Of a stretch of 64,000 nt of DNA, positions 8,034 to 17,390 are shown piece after piece. Below the pieces are notes generated by a model that did not search any database, was not told the origin of the DNA, and was given only the letters and a program-made list of their open reading frames with translations. Source of the DNA: Faecalibacterium langellae (GTDB taxonomy: Bacteria; Bacillota; Clostridia; Oscillospirales; Ruminococcaceae). The number at the start of each line of letters is the position of its first letter. Within the stretch, counting starts at the first letter, position 1. The position numbers were made by a program, and so were the translations under genes. Location: assembly GCF_002549775.1 (NCBI RefSeq), contig NZ_NMTR01000001.1:1-64000 (forward strand), read 5' to 3'.

Positions 8034-8759
8034 TTACTTGATTTCCATAAAGTATTCTTTTGCAGCTTGCTTGTGAGCTTTTATTCTATCGCTCGAGTAC
8101 TCCAAAACAATGGACTGTTTATCGCAATTATCGAAATACTGTTGTACTTTCTTCGCTAGTCTTTTTGTCGAGTCTTTGTTCCATGTAGACGGATCATGTA
8201 AAAACCACTTCCACCATTTGAAAAAAAGAGGGTTTTCTCCATCAGGGTGAAATGTTCTGGCAGACTCATGGATAAACACACCAAAAGGAGGTGCTTTTTG
8301 TTCTCCCGTAATTGCTTGTATCATAGGCAGCCCAATTAACAAGGAGTTTTTATAGCTTTCATCTGCTGCAAGGTTTGCATTGACTGAATTATCAATATCT
8401 TTTCCGTGAATCACTGGCCCATAGGCAATAGAAGCTTTTACAAGGAACTGGTGGTGAAAATCGTTTTCAGAAAGGAATAAATTTCCAAGTTCTGAAAAGA
8501 TATGGAACATCGCCGTTTGTAAATCGTTAACCGATTTTGATGTAATATACACCCCATCCATAACCGGATACACGTTTATGGCACACTTTTTCTTTTGGAT
8601 TGCTTCTAGTATTGCCGCATGAAACTTTAACATGAAAATTCCGCAGGTATTGACAGAGTGTTCCATCTTACTTTTAGTTCCCATAATATCAATCCAGCAG
8701 ACATATTCATTTTGGGTTTCAGGAAATGCCGAGTCGGTTACATAAGGCACAACAATCAT
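8034..8759 (-). CDS. hypothetical protein with nucleotide-cyclase-like fold pattern
   Basis: The 241-residue protein has a pattern reminiscent of class III nucleotidyl cyclase domains: CWIDIMGTKSK near residue 21 (the position of the metal-binding Asp), YPVMDGVYITS (the position of the second acidic turn) and KASIAYGPVIHG. This is a weak, motif-level resemblance and activity is unproven. The ATG at 8,759 directly abuts an AAGGAG site, so translation more likely starts at the in-frame GTG at 8,750. It is AT-richer than the conjugation genes and is flanked by terminators, which suggests an independently acquired gene. No partner effector gene is adjacent. Confidence 0.5.
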   Translation of the reverse strand: MIVVPYVTDSAFPETQNEYVCWIDIMGTKSKMEHSVNTCGIFMLKFHAAILEAIQKKKCAINVYPVMDGVYITSKSVNDLQTAMFHIFSELGNLFLSENDFHHQFLVKASIAYGPVIHGKDIDNSVNANLAADESYKNSLLIGLPMIQAITGEQKAPPFGVFIHESARTFHPDGENPLFFKWWKWFLHDPSTWNKDSTKRLAKKVQQYFDNCDKQSIVLEYSSDRIKAHKQAAKEYFMEIK

Positions 8760-8855
8760 CTCCTTTTATCTTATTCTATCTATTTTTTTCAATTATGCAA
8801 GTCTTTGTTGGAATGTACCATCAATACGGTTTATTCTAACCTATCTCAAGTACGC

Positions 8856-8905
8856 GCAGCGTTCACTTCTCCCATCACCGGGAGCAAATGAACGCTGCTT
8901 TTTTT
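8856..8905 (+). terminator. terminator/attenuator ahead of the replication-conjugation operon
   Basis: A 10-bp stem (8,856-8,865 with 8,889-8,898) is followed by seven T. It ends 12 bases before the ribosome-binding site of the repA-like gene, so it could act as an attenuator for that operon. Confidence 0.75.
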
Positions 8906-8933
8906 GTTTACAACGAAAGGAGGCATCCGTGAA

Positions 8934-9848
8934 ATGGCAGTGTTTCGGGTAGAAAAGAACAGCGGCTACACGGTCATGTCAAACCACCACCTGCGGAACC
9001 GGGCCTTGTCCCTGAAAGCCAAGGGCTTACTCTCCCAAATGCTCTCCCTGCCGGAAGATTGGGACTACACCCTGCAAGGACTGGCCCGTATCAACCGGGA
9101 AAGCATAGACGCGATACGGCAGGCCATCCGGGAACTGGAACAGACGGGCTACATCCAGCGTTCCAGAGAACGGGATGAGAAAGGGCGGCTGCGCGGCGCA
9201 GACTATGTAATCTTTGAGCTGCCGCAGCCCATTCCTGCATCGGTTTCACCTACATTGGAAAATCCAACGTTGGAGAATCCCACGCAGGAAAACCCTACGT
9301 TGGAAAATCCAATGCAATTAAATAAAGATAAACTAATTACAGAAAAACAAAAGAAAGAGGGATTAAATACCGATTCCATTTCTATCCATTCCCCAAACCC
9401 CTTGCCTTTGGACGAGGACGAGGCAGCGGCACCGCCGCCGGAACGGACAGGAAGCCGAAAGAAAACGGCCTATCAAATCTACCGGGACCTGATTTTGGAG
9501 AACATCGAGTATAACACCCTCATCCAAAATCCCCGGATAGACCGGGAGCAGCTGGACGAGATCGTGGACATCCTGCTGGAAACCGTCTGCACCAACCGCA
9601 AGTCCATCCGGGTGGCCGGGGACGATTACCCGGCAGAGTTGGTCAAGGCCAAGTTCCTGAAACTGGACAGCCATCACATCGAGTTCGTCATGGACTGCCT
9701 GCGGGACAACACCACCAAAGTCCGCAACATCAAGCAATACCTGCGGGCCATGCTGTTCAACGCCCCCAGCACCATCAACAGCTACTATGCGTCCCTTGTG
9801 GCGCACGATATGGCGCAGCCCGATTGGGGCCGCCCGCCCAACACCTGA
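8934..9848 (+). CDS. RepA-like replication initiator protein (DUF6017 type) of the ICE
   Basis: The 304-residue protein begins MAVFRVEKNSGYTVMSN, the standard start of replication initiator A proteins of Tn1549-type elements. Residues 1-95 form a winged-helix DNA-binding region. A Pro/Glu/Asn-rich repeat linker (TLENP units) follows, then a conserved helical C-terminal domain. ATG at 8,934 is preceded by AAAGGAGG. It would start replication of the excised circular form. It is the first gene of the conjugation operon. Confidence 0.85.
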   Translation: MAVFRVEKNSGYTVMSNHHLRNRALSLKAKGLLSQMLSLPEDWDYTLQGLARINRESIDAIRQAIRELEQTGYIQRSRERDEKGRLRGADYVIFELPQPIPASVSPTLENPTLENPTQENPTLENPMQLNKDKLITEKQKKEGLNTDSISIHSPNPLPLDEDEAAAPPPERTGSRKKTAYQIYRDLILENIEYNTLIQNPRIDREQLDEIVDILLETVCTNRKSIRVAGDDYPAELVKAKFLKLDSHHIEFVMDCLRDNTTKVRNIKQYLRAMLFNAPSTINSYYASLVAHDMAQPDWGRPPNT

Positions 9849-9948
9849 CCGAAAGGAGTACCCATCCATGAGAACACTTTACCTGCGGCGGCTGGTGGTT
9901 CCACCCTAGCTGCCGCTCTGAATTTTCTGCAACAAGGAGGGATTCATA

Positions 9949-10419
9949 TTGCAGGAAGAAGTCACCCAGAAAACTATTGCCCTGTCCATGAAAACGGGCA
10001 AGCTCACCGCCCAAGCGTTGCAAGCTGCCCTGAAAAAATATTTGCAGCACCGGGCCAAGGGGCCAAAGCTGCACCACGGCAAGCAAAGCCTGAAACAGCT
10101 GAAAGCCCACGGCGCGGCCCTGACCAACATTGAAATCACGGAAGCGAACATCGGGGCGTTCAAGCCCTGCGCCAAGAAGTACGGCGTGGACTTCACCTTG
10201 CGTAAGGACAAGACCACCCAGCCGCCCCACTACATCGTGATCTTCAAGGCCAAGGATACGGACAATCTGGAACAGGCGTTCCGGGAGTTCACAGCCAAAA
10301 CGCTCTCCAAGGAGCAGCGGCCCTCCATCCGCAAGGTGCTGACCGCAGCCAAGCAGAAAGCGGCCCAGCAGCCGAAACGTGCGAAAGAAAAAATCAAGCA
10401 AAGGGAGCTGGAACGATGA
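9949..10419 (+). CDS. PcfB-family protein (DUF3801)
   Basis: This 156-residue basic protein is encoded immediately before virD4, the place of PcfB in Gram-positive conjugation modules; PcfB links the relaxosome to the coupling protein. It starts at a TTG with AAGGAGG upstream. It has a compact N-terminal domain with a FTLRKDK segment and a Lys/Arg/Gln-rich C-terminal tail. Its stop overlaps the virD4 start (ATGA). Confidence 0.8.
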   Translation: MQEEVTQKTIALSMKTGKLTAQALQAALKKYLQHRAKGPKLHHGKQSLKQLKAHGAALTNIEITEANIGAFKPCAKKYGVDFTLRKDKTTQPPHYIVIFKAKDTDNLEQAFREFTAKTLSKEQRPSIRKVLTAAKQKAAQQPKRAKEKIKQRELER

Positions 10420-12035
10420 AGCCTGAACTAAAAAAACTGCTGGTGCTGAATCTGCCATATCTGCTGTTCGTGTACCTGTTTGCCAAATGCGGGCAGACGT
10501 ACCGTCTGTCGGCGGGCGCGGATGCTTCGGCCAAGCTGCTGCACCTAACGAGCGGCATCTCCGCCGCCTTTGCAAGCCCGCTGCCCAGCCTGCACCCGTT
10601 TGACCTGTGTGTGGGCGTTGTTGGGGCGGTGGCTGTCCGTCTCATTGTGTACAGCAAGGGCAAGAACGCCAAGAAGTACCGCAAGGGTGAAGAATACGGC
10701 TCTGCCCGGTGGGGCACCGCCAAGGATATTGCCCCCTACATCGACCCCAAGTTTGAAAACAACATCCTGCTGACCCAGACCGAACGCCTGACCATGACCG
10801 GGCGGCCCAAAGACCCCAAGACGGCCCGGAACAAGAATGTGCTGGTGATTGGCGGCTCCGGCAGCGGCAAGACGCGGTTTTACGTCAAGCCCAACCTCAT
10901 GCAATGCTTTCCCACGTCTGATTATCCCACCTCATTCGTAGTCACAGACCCGAAAGGCACACTGGTTCTCGAAACAGGCCAAATGTTCCAGCGGGCGGGC
11001 TACCGGGTGAAAATCCTGAACACGATAAACTTTTCCAAGTCCATGAAGTACAACCCCTTTGTCTATATCCACTCGGAAAAAGACGTGCTGAAGCTGGTGA
11101 ATACCCTTATCGCCAACACCAAGGGCGAGGGTGAAAAATCAGCAGAAGATTTTTGGGTGAAGTCGGAACGGCTGTTCTACACGGCTCTGATCGGCTACAT
11201 CTGGTACGAGGCCCCGGCAGAGGAAATGAACTTCACCACCCTGCTGGAAATGATAAATGCCAGTGAAGCCCGCGAGGATGACCCGGACTTTCAAAGCCCG
11301 GTGGACCTCATGTTTGAGCGGCTGGAACAGAAAGACCCGGACCACTTCGCTGTCCGGCAGTACAAAAAGTTCTTGCTGTCGGCGGGCAAGACCCGTTCCT
11401 CCATCCTGATAAGCTGCGGTGCCCGTTTAGCCCCGTTTGACATCCGGGAAGTGCGTGAACTGATGGAGGACGATGAAATGGAGCTGGACACCATCGGGGA
11501 TGAAAAGACGGTATTGTTCCTGATTATGAGCGACACGGACACCACCTTCAACTTCATTCTTGCCATGCTTCAAAGCCAGCTTATCAACCTGCTGTGTGAC
11601 CGTGCGGATGATAAATACGGTGGCCGACTGCCTGTCCATGTACGGCTGATTCTGGACGAGTTCGCCAACATTGGGCAGATTCCCAACTTCGACAAGCTGA
11701 TCGCCACCATCCGCAGCCGGGAAATCTCGGCATCCATCATTTTGCAGAGCCAGTCGCAGCTAAAAGCCATCTACAAGGATGCGGCCGAAATCATTTCGGA
11801 CAACTGCGATTCTGTTCTCTTTTTGAGTGGGCGGGGCAAGAATGCCAAAGAGATCTCCGATGCGCTGGGGAAAGAGACCATCGACAGTTTCAACACCAGC
11901 GAGAACCGGGGTTCTCAAACCTCCCACGGACTGAACTATCAAAAATTAGGAAAGTCTTTGCCACAATGTCAAGTGATGAATTGGTGTCAAATTATCTATC
12001 TTGAAGCTATAAGGGCAATTCAATATAATAAATAG
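10416..12035 (+). pseudogene. VirD4-like type IV coupling protein, 3' truncated
   Basis: This is the conjugative coupling ATPase that brings the relaxosome to the secretion channel. Two N-terminal membrane segments are followed by Walker A GGSGSGKT (residues 146-153) and Walker B ILDEFANIG (near residue 413). After LNYQKLGK, at base 11,954, the sequence leaves the family: the last 27 codons are low-GC read-through and the usual C-terminal segment is missing. The truncation coincides with the start of the ECF/ABC block, and the matching break on the other side is inside virB4. The remaining protein has most of its ATPase core but probably does not work in transfer. Confidence 0.85.
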
Positions 12036-12166
12036 GGATAAGCAATCTATCCGGAAAAAATTTTTATAAAAAATGAAGCCACACTATCTTTTTACAGTGT
12101 TCATTCGTTATACATGGTAGAAAGAGAAATGCGCATTGACTTTCAATAACGGGAAAGGAGGATTTC

Positions 12167-12691
12167 GTGAATATAGATTTTTTGTTGCTACAAAGAATGA
12201 AGCGTGGAGACGAAAATGCTTTTAATGTATTTGTTCGCAAATACTATAAGGAAATATTGAACTATTGTAACTATCATTGCCCTGATACATCAACCGCAGA
12301 AGATTTAACACAGGAAACTTTTTTGCGCTTTTTCGAGAAATTGTCTGACTACCGTTATATGGGAAAAACCAAAAATTATTTGTATACGATTGCTGGAAAT
12401 CTTTGCAGGGATTCCTATAAAAAAATCCGAGAAAGTTTGTTAGAGGAACAGTCTTTAGAAATTCAAGATTGTTTACATCCCCCTGAAACAGACGAGCTTC
12501 TTAACAGGCTGACGATTAAGGCAGCTCTGGATAGATTACCCGCCGAATTAAGGGAAGTTATTATCTTGTATTACTTTCAGGAACTGAAACTTACAGAAAT
12601 ATCCAGCACCTTACAAATAGGTTTGCCATTAGTAAAATACCGGGTAAAACAGGCAAAAACACATTTAGAAAGACTGCTAAGGGAGGAGTGA
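12167..12691 (+). CDS. ECF-type RNA polymerase sigma factor
   Basis: This 174-residue sigma factor has region 2 near residues 15-80 (including DLTQETFLRFFEKL) and region 4 near 115-170 (LPAELREVIILYYFQELKLTEIS). GTG at 12,167 is preceded by AAAGGAGG. The next gene starts 4 bases after its stop and encodes a membrane protein with a soluble N-terminus, the common place of a regulatory partner. It probably drives the ABC operon in answer to envelope stress or a peptide. Confidence 0.9.
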   Translation: MNIDFLLLQRMKRGDENAFNVFVRKYYKEILNYCNYHCPDTSTAEDLTQETFLRFFEKLSDYRYMGKTKNYLYTIAGNLCRDSYKKIRESLLEEQSLEIQDCLHPPETDELLNRLTIKAALDRLPAELREVIILYYFQELKLTEISSTLQIGLPLVKYRVKQAKTHLERLLREE

Positions 12692-12695
12692 TTTT

Positions 12696-13460
12696 GTGAA
12701 TATTGAAGAACAACTCAAAAGGTATCGGGAAAATCAGAATATTATTCCTGATGAACAGCACATAAAAGAAACCGTAAGAAAATCAATAGAAAGTTATTGC
12801 TCCGTTGAGCAGGAAAAGCAACTAACGTATTGGGAATTTTTATGGACAGAGTTACATCTTATACGCAAGCGGTGGTGGCTGCTGCAAATGCTTTTGTTAT
12901 GGACTGCTGCAACCCTTTTGCCAGATCTTTTAGACAATAGGTATGTGATAAGAATGTTAGGTATGATAGGGGTACTCTTTATTGTTCTGATGATACCGGA
13001 ATTTTGGAAAAACAAATCTTGTGACTGTATGCAGATAGAAGCGACCTGCCTTTATTCATTGCGACAGATATATGCAGCCAGAATCTTTCTATTTGGAATT
13101 GTCGATTTATTTATGATAAGCCTGTTTTGTATCACACTTAGAGGAAGTGTCAATCTCGCGCTATCAGAAATTGTCATCCAGTTTTTGTTTCCAGCCGTGG
13201 TGACTGCTTGCATTTGCTTTGGTACGTTGTGCAGCAATAGTCGTGTAAATGAGGGAACTTCTATTATTCTCTGCCTGTTATGGAGCGGAATATGGTGGTT
13301 CATTATCAATAACGAAACCATTTACGTTCTCATTACACTTCCGGTTTGGTATGCTTTGTTTGGAACTGCTGTTGTTTTTCTGATTGGTGCAATTTATAAA
13401 ACCATATTTGATTGTAATAAATTCTGGGAGGTGGATTTAAGTGGAACTACAATTAGTTAA
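12696..13460 (+). CDS. membrane protein, possible anti-sigma partner
   Basis: The 254-residue protein has a soluble N-terminus of about 60 residues and then about six membrane segments. It starts with GTG behind a GGAGG site and overlaps the following ABC ATPase gene by 20 bases. No catalytic motif is visible. A membrane protein directly after an ECF sigma gene suggests a role in holding or releasing it, but it could equally be part of the transporter. Confidence 0.65.
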   Translation: MNIEEQLKRYRENQNIIPDEQHIKETVRKSIESYCSVEQEKQLTYWEFLWTELHLIRKRWWLLQMLLLWTAATLLPDLLDNRYVIRMLGMIGVLFIVLMIPEFWKNKSCDCMQIEATCLYSLRQIYAARIFLFGIVDLFMISLFCITLRGSVNLALSEIVIQFLFPAVVTACICFGTLCSNSRVNEGTSIILCLLWSGIWWFIINNETIYVLITLPVWYALFGTAVVFLIGAIYKTIFDCNKFWEVDLSGTTIS

Positions 13461-14319
13461 TCTGACAAAAGAGTTTGGAAATTTTCGAGCAGTAAACAAC
13501 CTGAATCTTACGATTTCAAATGGTGTGTATGGTCTTTTAGGTGTCAATGGTGCTGGAAAAACCACTTTAATGAAAATGATATGCTCACTGCTGACCCCTA
13601 CAAGTGGAAAGATATTATGTGACGGGCAGGATATTGGGGGAATGGGCGGCGAGTACCGGAATCTTTTAGGATATTTGCCGCAGGAATTTGGATTTTATCC
13701 GGAATTTACGGTAAAGGATTATCTTTTATACATTGCAGCCTTAAAAGGGATTCGCCCGATTGTGGCAAAGAAAAAAGTAAACAAACTACTTGCACAGGTA
13801 GGACTTTCCAAAGCTGCTAATAAAAAAATGCGGAAATTATCCGGAGGCATGAAACGTCGGGCTGGCATTGCACAAGCGATACTGAATGACCCTAAAATTT
13901 TGATTTTGGATGAACCAACTGCCGGACTTGACCCCGCAGAAAGAATACGTTTTCGCAATCTAATCAGTGAACTGTCAGAAAACCGTATTGTTATATTATC
14001 TACTCACATTGTTTCGGATGTGGAGTATATTGCAAAGGATATTTGGCTTATGAAAGACGGTAAGATTTTGCAGCAAGGGAATTTAGATGAAATCGTATCT
14101 TCCATGCCGCAAAAAGTATGGGCTTGTCAGACTTCCCATGAAAAAGCAGCAAAGTTGATGAAACAATATAAAGTATCTAATATGAAATCAGAAAATGGTA
14201 CTGTTGAATTACGAATTATTTCTGCCAGGCAGCCGCTTGAACATGCAAGACTTGTGCGCCCTAATTTAGAAGACGTCTTTTTGTATTATTTTGGAGAAAA
14301 GGGTGGTGACATGGAATGA
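13441..14319 (+). CDS. ABC transporter ATP-binding protein
   Basis: This 292-residue ATPase has Walker A GVNGAGKT, the signature LSGGMKRRAGIAQ, and Walker B LILDEPTAGLD. It resembles ATPases of ABC-2 exporters and peptide self-protection systems. The start is GTG with GGGAGG upstream, and its stop overlaps the start of the permease gene. It works with the protein from 14,316. Confidence 0.9.
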   Translation: MELQLVNLTKEFGNFRAVNNLNLTISNGVYGLLGVNGAGKTTLMKMICSLLTPTSGKILCDGQDIGGMGGEYRNLLGYLPQEFGFYPEFTVKDYLLYIAALKGIRPIVAKKKVNKLLAQVGLSKAANKKMRKLSGGMKRRAGIAQAILNDPKILILDEPTAGLDPAERIRFRNLISELSENRIVILSTHIVSDVEYIAKDIWLMKDGKILQQGNLDEIVSSMPQKVWACQTSHEKAAKLMKQYKVSNMKSENGTVELRIISARQPLEHARLVRPNLEDVFLYYFGEKGGDME

Positions 14320-15539
14320 TTCGATTTGAAATAAAAAAGATATTTTCAAAAACTGCAAATAAAATCGGTCTGATCGTATTGCTGGCAGCCATCGCTGTTA
14401 CTTGCTATTTTGCAATATCTTCCATGGGCTATGTGGATGAGGAGGGGGATACACACACAGGAATTGCGGCAGCAAGGTACTTGCGTGATACAAAAGCGGA
14501 ATGGGAAGGCCTGATCACAGAAGATGTGCTTCGAGAGGTCATTCGGCAAAATCGGCTAATCAACGAAACCTATCCTGACAGCCCGACAGATATTAAAACC
14601 AGCAACATTGGCTATTCCAAAAAACAGGGATTTTCTGATATTAGGGATTTAATTAACTCTGGATTTTCCGAGTTCCGAGAACATAATTACTATCGGGCAG
14701 ACAGCTTATCAGAGGATGAGGTTGGAAAGCTTTATGATAACCGCATCTTAAATCTGGAGAAATGGCTTAATTCTGATGAAGCAAAAGACCAATTCAGTGA
14801 AAAGGAAAAAGCATTTCTGGTTAGTCAATATCAAAAACTGGAGACTCCTTTTTATTATGAATATGCAGGCGGTTTTACTGCTGCTTTGGACTATGCACCC
14901 ACAATCATTATGCTGACCGTTTTGATTATGAGTTTCTTTGTAGCAGGTATCTTTTCAAACGAATTTGGGTGGAAAGCGGATTCTGTTTTCTTTTCCGCAA
15001 GGTATGGCAGAAATAGGGGGACTTTTTCTAAAATAGCGGCTGGGTTGATTGTTATTACCGGAGTTTACTGGTTGGTAATTCTGATATATTCCGCAGTAGT
15101 ATTTAGTGTTGCAGGTATTGGCGGTGCAAATTGTGTTATTCAGACAAGCTGGGCTTTCTGGAAAAGTTTTTACAATATTACCTATTTGCAGGCATACCTC
15201 TTAACCGTGATTGGTGGATATGTGGGAGCATTATTCATTTTAGCTGTTTCCATGCTGGTATCTGCCAAGACACATACAACTGTTTTAGCTGTTACAATTC
15301 CATTTGTACTGTTATTCATTCAATCCTTTTTGGGTGGATTTTCAGTATTATCAGATGTATTAGGACTTTTGCCAGACCAGCTCTTGCAGATAAATATGGC
15401 AATTAAAACCTTTACTCTTTATGAAATTGGTGGGAAAGTGATAGGATCAGTTCCGATTATTTTAACAATTTATTCCGTTCTATTCCTTATTATTTTACCT
15501 GTTCTGTATCAGGTATATCGAAAAACAGAAATAAAGTAA
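14316..15539 (+). CDS. ABC-2 type permease
   Basis: The 407-residue protein has one N-terminal membrane segment, a soluble region of about 160 residues, then about five membrane segments. This is the layout of ABC-2 permeases of bacitracin- or lantibiotic-type protection systems. It overlaps the ATPase gene by 4 bases. The substrate is unknown. Bases 15,540-15,674 hold no recognised feature. Confidence 0.8.
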   Translation: MIRFEIKKIFSKTANKIGLIVLLAAIAVTCYFAISSMGYVDEEGDTHTGIAAARYLRDTKAEWEGLITEDVLREVIRQNRLINETYPDSPTDIKTSNIGYSKKQGFSDIRDLINSGFSEFREHNYYRADSLSEDEVGKLYDNRILNLEKWLNSDEAKDQFSEKEKAFLVSQYQKLETPFYYEYAGGFTAALDYAPTIIMLTVLIMSFFVAGIFSNEFGWKADSVFFSARYGRNRGTFSKIAAGLIVITGVYWLVILIYSAVVFSVAGIGGANCVIQTSWAFWKSFYNITYLQAYLLTVIGGYVGALFILAVSMLVSAKTHTTVLAVTIPFVLLFIQSFLGGFSVLSDVLGLLPDQLLQINMAIKTFTLYEIGGKVIGSVPIILTIYSVLFLIILPVLYQVYRKTEIK

Positions 15540-15674
15540 AAAGCGAGTGAAACGCCAACTTGAAACTCTAAGCAATTTATGAGGTATTGATAAGGAAAAG
15601 AAAATCAAACAAATATAATAAGCCCATCTGAAAGATAATCTGAACCGGTCCGTAAAAAGTAGACAATAGACAAA

Positions 15675-15798
15675 AAGCCTCCCCGTGTAGGATAATAGAA
15701 CTACACGAGGAGGTTTTGCTATGTCCAGAAATATATAAAGATCGACGAGTATGGCAAACAGATTTTAGAGATGAAAGCCCAAGGGAAAACCAGCCGTG
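15675..15798 (+). mobile_element. remnant of an IS3-family element (5' end of orfA)
   Basis: A 12-bp hairpin (around 15,680-15,715) precedes an ATG at 15,721. The following bases encode, with a frameshift near the start, DEYGKQILEMKAQGKTSRE, which resembles the helix-turn-helix start of an IS3-type OrfA. The reading stops at about 15,798, where virB4 sequence begins. The remnant marks the right edge of the replaced segment and may have taken part in the deletion. Confidence 0.6.
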
Positions 15799-16497
15799 AA
15801 AGCCATCTACCGCCCCTATCTGGCAAACCCCTGCCCAGAGAATATGCCGATTTTATCCGACCTCCACCAAGCCCTGCTCGACCAGCACTTGCCGGAAGCG
15901 GACCGGGTGGCGCAGGCATTAGACCTGTATGTGTCCGGCTCGCTGAATGTTTTTAATCACAAAACGAATGTAGACATCCACAACCGACTTGTGGCCTTTG
16001 ACATCAAAGAGTTAGGCAAGCAGTTAAAAAAATTGGGGATGCTCATTATCCAAGACCAGATATGGGGCCGCGTCACCCAGAACCGCAGCCAAGGCAGGGC
16101 TACATGGTATTTTGCAGACGAGTTCCATTTGCTCTTGAAAGAAGAACAGACCGCTGCTTATTCCGCAGAAATCTGGAAACGCTTCCGCAAATGGGGCGGT
16201 GTGCCCACGGGTGCCACCCAGAATGTGAAGGACCTTCTTTCTTCCCCGGAGATTGAGAACATTCTGGAAAACAGCGACTTCATCACGCTGCTGAATCAGG
16301 CATCCGGCGACCGCAAAATCCTTTCGGAACGGCTGAACCTCTCCGCAGACCAGCAGAAGTACATCGACAATTCGGAACCGGGCGAAGGACTGCTGATTTT
16401 TGAAAACGTGGTGCTTCCTTTTTCCAACCCCATCCCGAAAAACACACAGCTCTATAAGATCATGACCACCCGGCTCAGCGAGGTGGTGGAGCTATGA
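15796..16497 (+). pseudogene. VirB4-like conjugation ATPase, C-terminal fragment
   Basis: Only the C-terminal third remains (233 codons). It holds the Walker B motif WYFADEFHLLL and the GATQNVKDLLSS and SDFITLLNQ segments of the VirB4/TraE ATPases of these elements. The Walker A half is missing upstream. The GTG at 15,796 lies in the joined IS remnant and is not a natural start. Without Walker A it cannot hydrolyse ATP. Its end overlaps the methyltransferase start. Confidence 0.88.
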
Positions 16498-17390
16498 GCT
16501 TAACACATTTCAGCTTGTTTTCCGGCATCGGCGGCATCGACCTTGCCGCGGAAGCAGCGGGGTTTACCTCTGTCTGTCAATGCGAGTGGGCGGCATTTCC
16601 CGCCGCTGTGCTGGCAAGCCACTGGCCGGAAGTGCCCCGTTTTCAGGACATCACCACTGTAACAAAGGAGGCTTTCTTTGAAAAAACAGGACTTCGCACC
16701 GTCACCCTCATTTCAGGTGGCTTCCCGTGCCAGCCGTTCTCCACCGCAGGGCGGCAGCGCGGCTTCCACGATGAACGCTACCTGTGGTCCGAAATGCTGC
16801 GTGTTATCCGGGAATTGCAGCCCCGTTGGGTGCTTGGAGAAAATGTTGCTGGCTTCCTCCGTATGGGGCTCGACAAAACGCTCATTGACTTGGAGCAGGC
16901 AGGTTACGATGTTCGGGTTTTCGTATTACCTGCTGCTGCCGTTGGCGCGTGGCACGAACGGAAACGGGTATTCATCATCGGCTCCGCTGCTTCCCACACC
17001 CCTTGCCAGCGACACCGGGGATGTGGGCAAGGGGTTGGACATCCAAATCTCTGCGAACGGCAGCTATCGCAAGATGAACAAGGATGGCAAAGCATGGACG
17101 GCGCGGCTCTCTCATGTGGTCTACCGCATGACCCCCACCACGCTGGAAAGGCCCTACCTCAACCCGGACTGGGTAGAGTGGCTGATGGGTTTCCCGCGCA
17201 AATGGACGGACATTCCCTTTGGGCCGAAGAACCCGCCGACATTCCGCGCCTGACCGAAGAGGTGCCGAACCGCAGCAAGCGGATGAAAACACTGGGCAAT
17301 GCAGTTTCGCCGCCGCAGGTGTTCCCGATTCTCAAATACATTGCGGACATTGAAACGGGCCGCTGTCCGATGGGAGGTGAAGAACCTTGA
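16494..17390 (+). CDS. DNA (cytosine-5) methyltransferase
   Basis: The 298-residue frame has motif I FSGIGGIDLA, catalytic motif IV GGFPCQPFS, motif VI ENV and motif VIII ERKRVFIIG in its first 165 residues, and a motif X-like TLGNAVSPPQVFPI near the end. It would methylate cytosine to shield the element from restriction in new hosts. Between about 17,000 and 17,253 a second frame also reads like methyltransferase C-terminal sequence, so two compensating frameshifts are possible. ATG at 16,494 overlaps the virB4 stop. Confidence 0.85.
   Translation: MSLTHFSLFSGIGGIDLAAEAAGFTSVCQCEWAAFPAAVLASHWPEVPRFQDITTVTKEAFFEKTGLRTVTLISGGFPCQPFSTAGRQRGFHDERYLWSEMLRVIRELQPRWVLGENVAGFLRMGLDKTLIDLEQAGYDVRVFVLPAAAVGAWHERKRVFIIGSAASHTPCQRHRGCGQGVGHPNLCERQLSQDEQGWQSMDGAALSCGLPHDPHHAGKALPQPGLGRVADGFPAQMDGHSLWAEEPADIPRLTEEVPNRSKRMKTLGNAVSPPQVFPILKYIADIETGRCPMGGEEP

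Larger units (their letters stand above)
11955..15798. mobile_element. low-GC cargo block replacing part of the conjugation genes
   Basis: GC content falls sharply at 11,955 and rises again at about 15,798. The block contains an ECF sigma gene, a membrane protein, an ABC ATPase, a permease and an IS transposase remnant. The left flank is virD4 cut after its ATPase core and the right flank is virB4 without its N-terminal half. The genes normally between these (pilin-like, VirB6-like, PrgI-like) are absent, so this is a replacement or an insertion followed by deletion. Bases 12,036-12,166 hold no gene. Confidence 0.75.

Noticed and set aside
8034-8904. A Pycsar or CBASS defence operon
   Set aside because: The cyclase-like pattern is weak and the neighbouring gene is the ICE replication initiator; no effector with a nucleotide-binding or membrane domain is adjacent.
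9868-9909. A 13-codon frame with an AAAGGAG site between the repA-like gene and pcfB
   Set aside because: It is very short and shows no family or conserved context; it may be a leader or a deletion scar, but cannot be supported as a gene.
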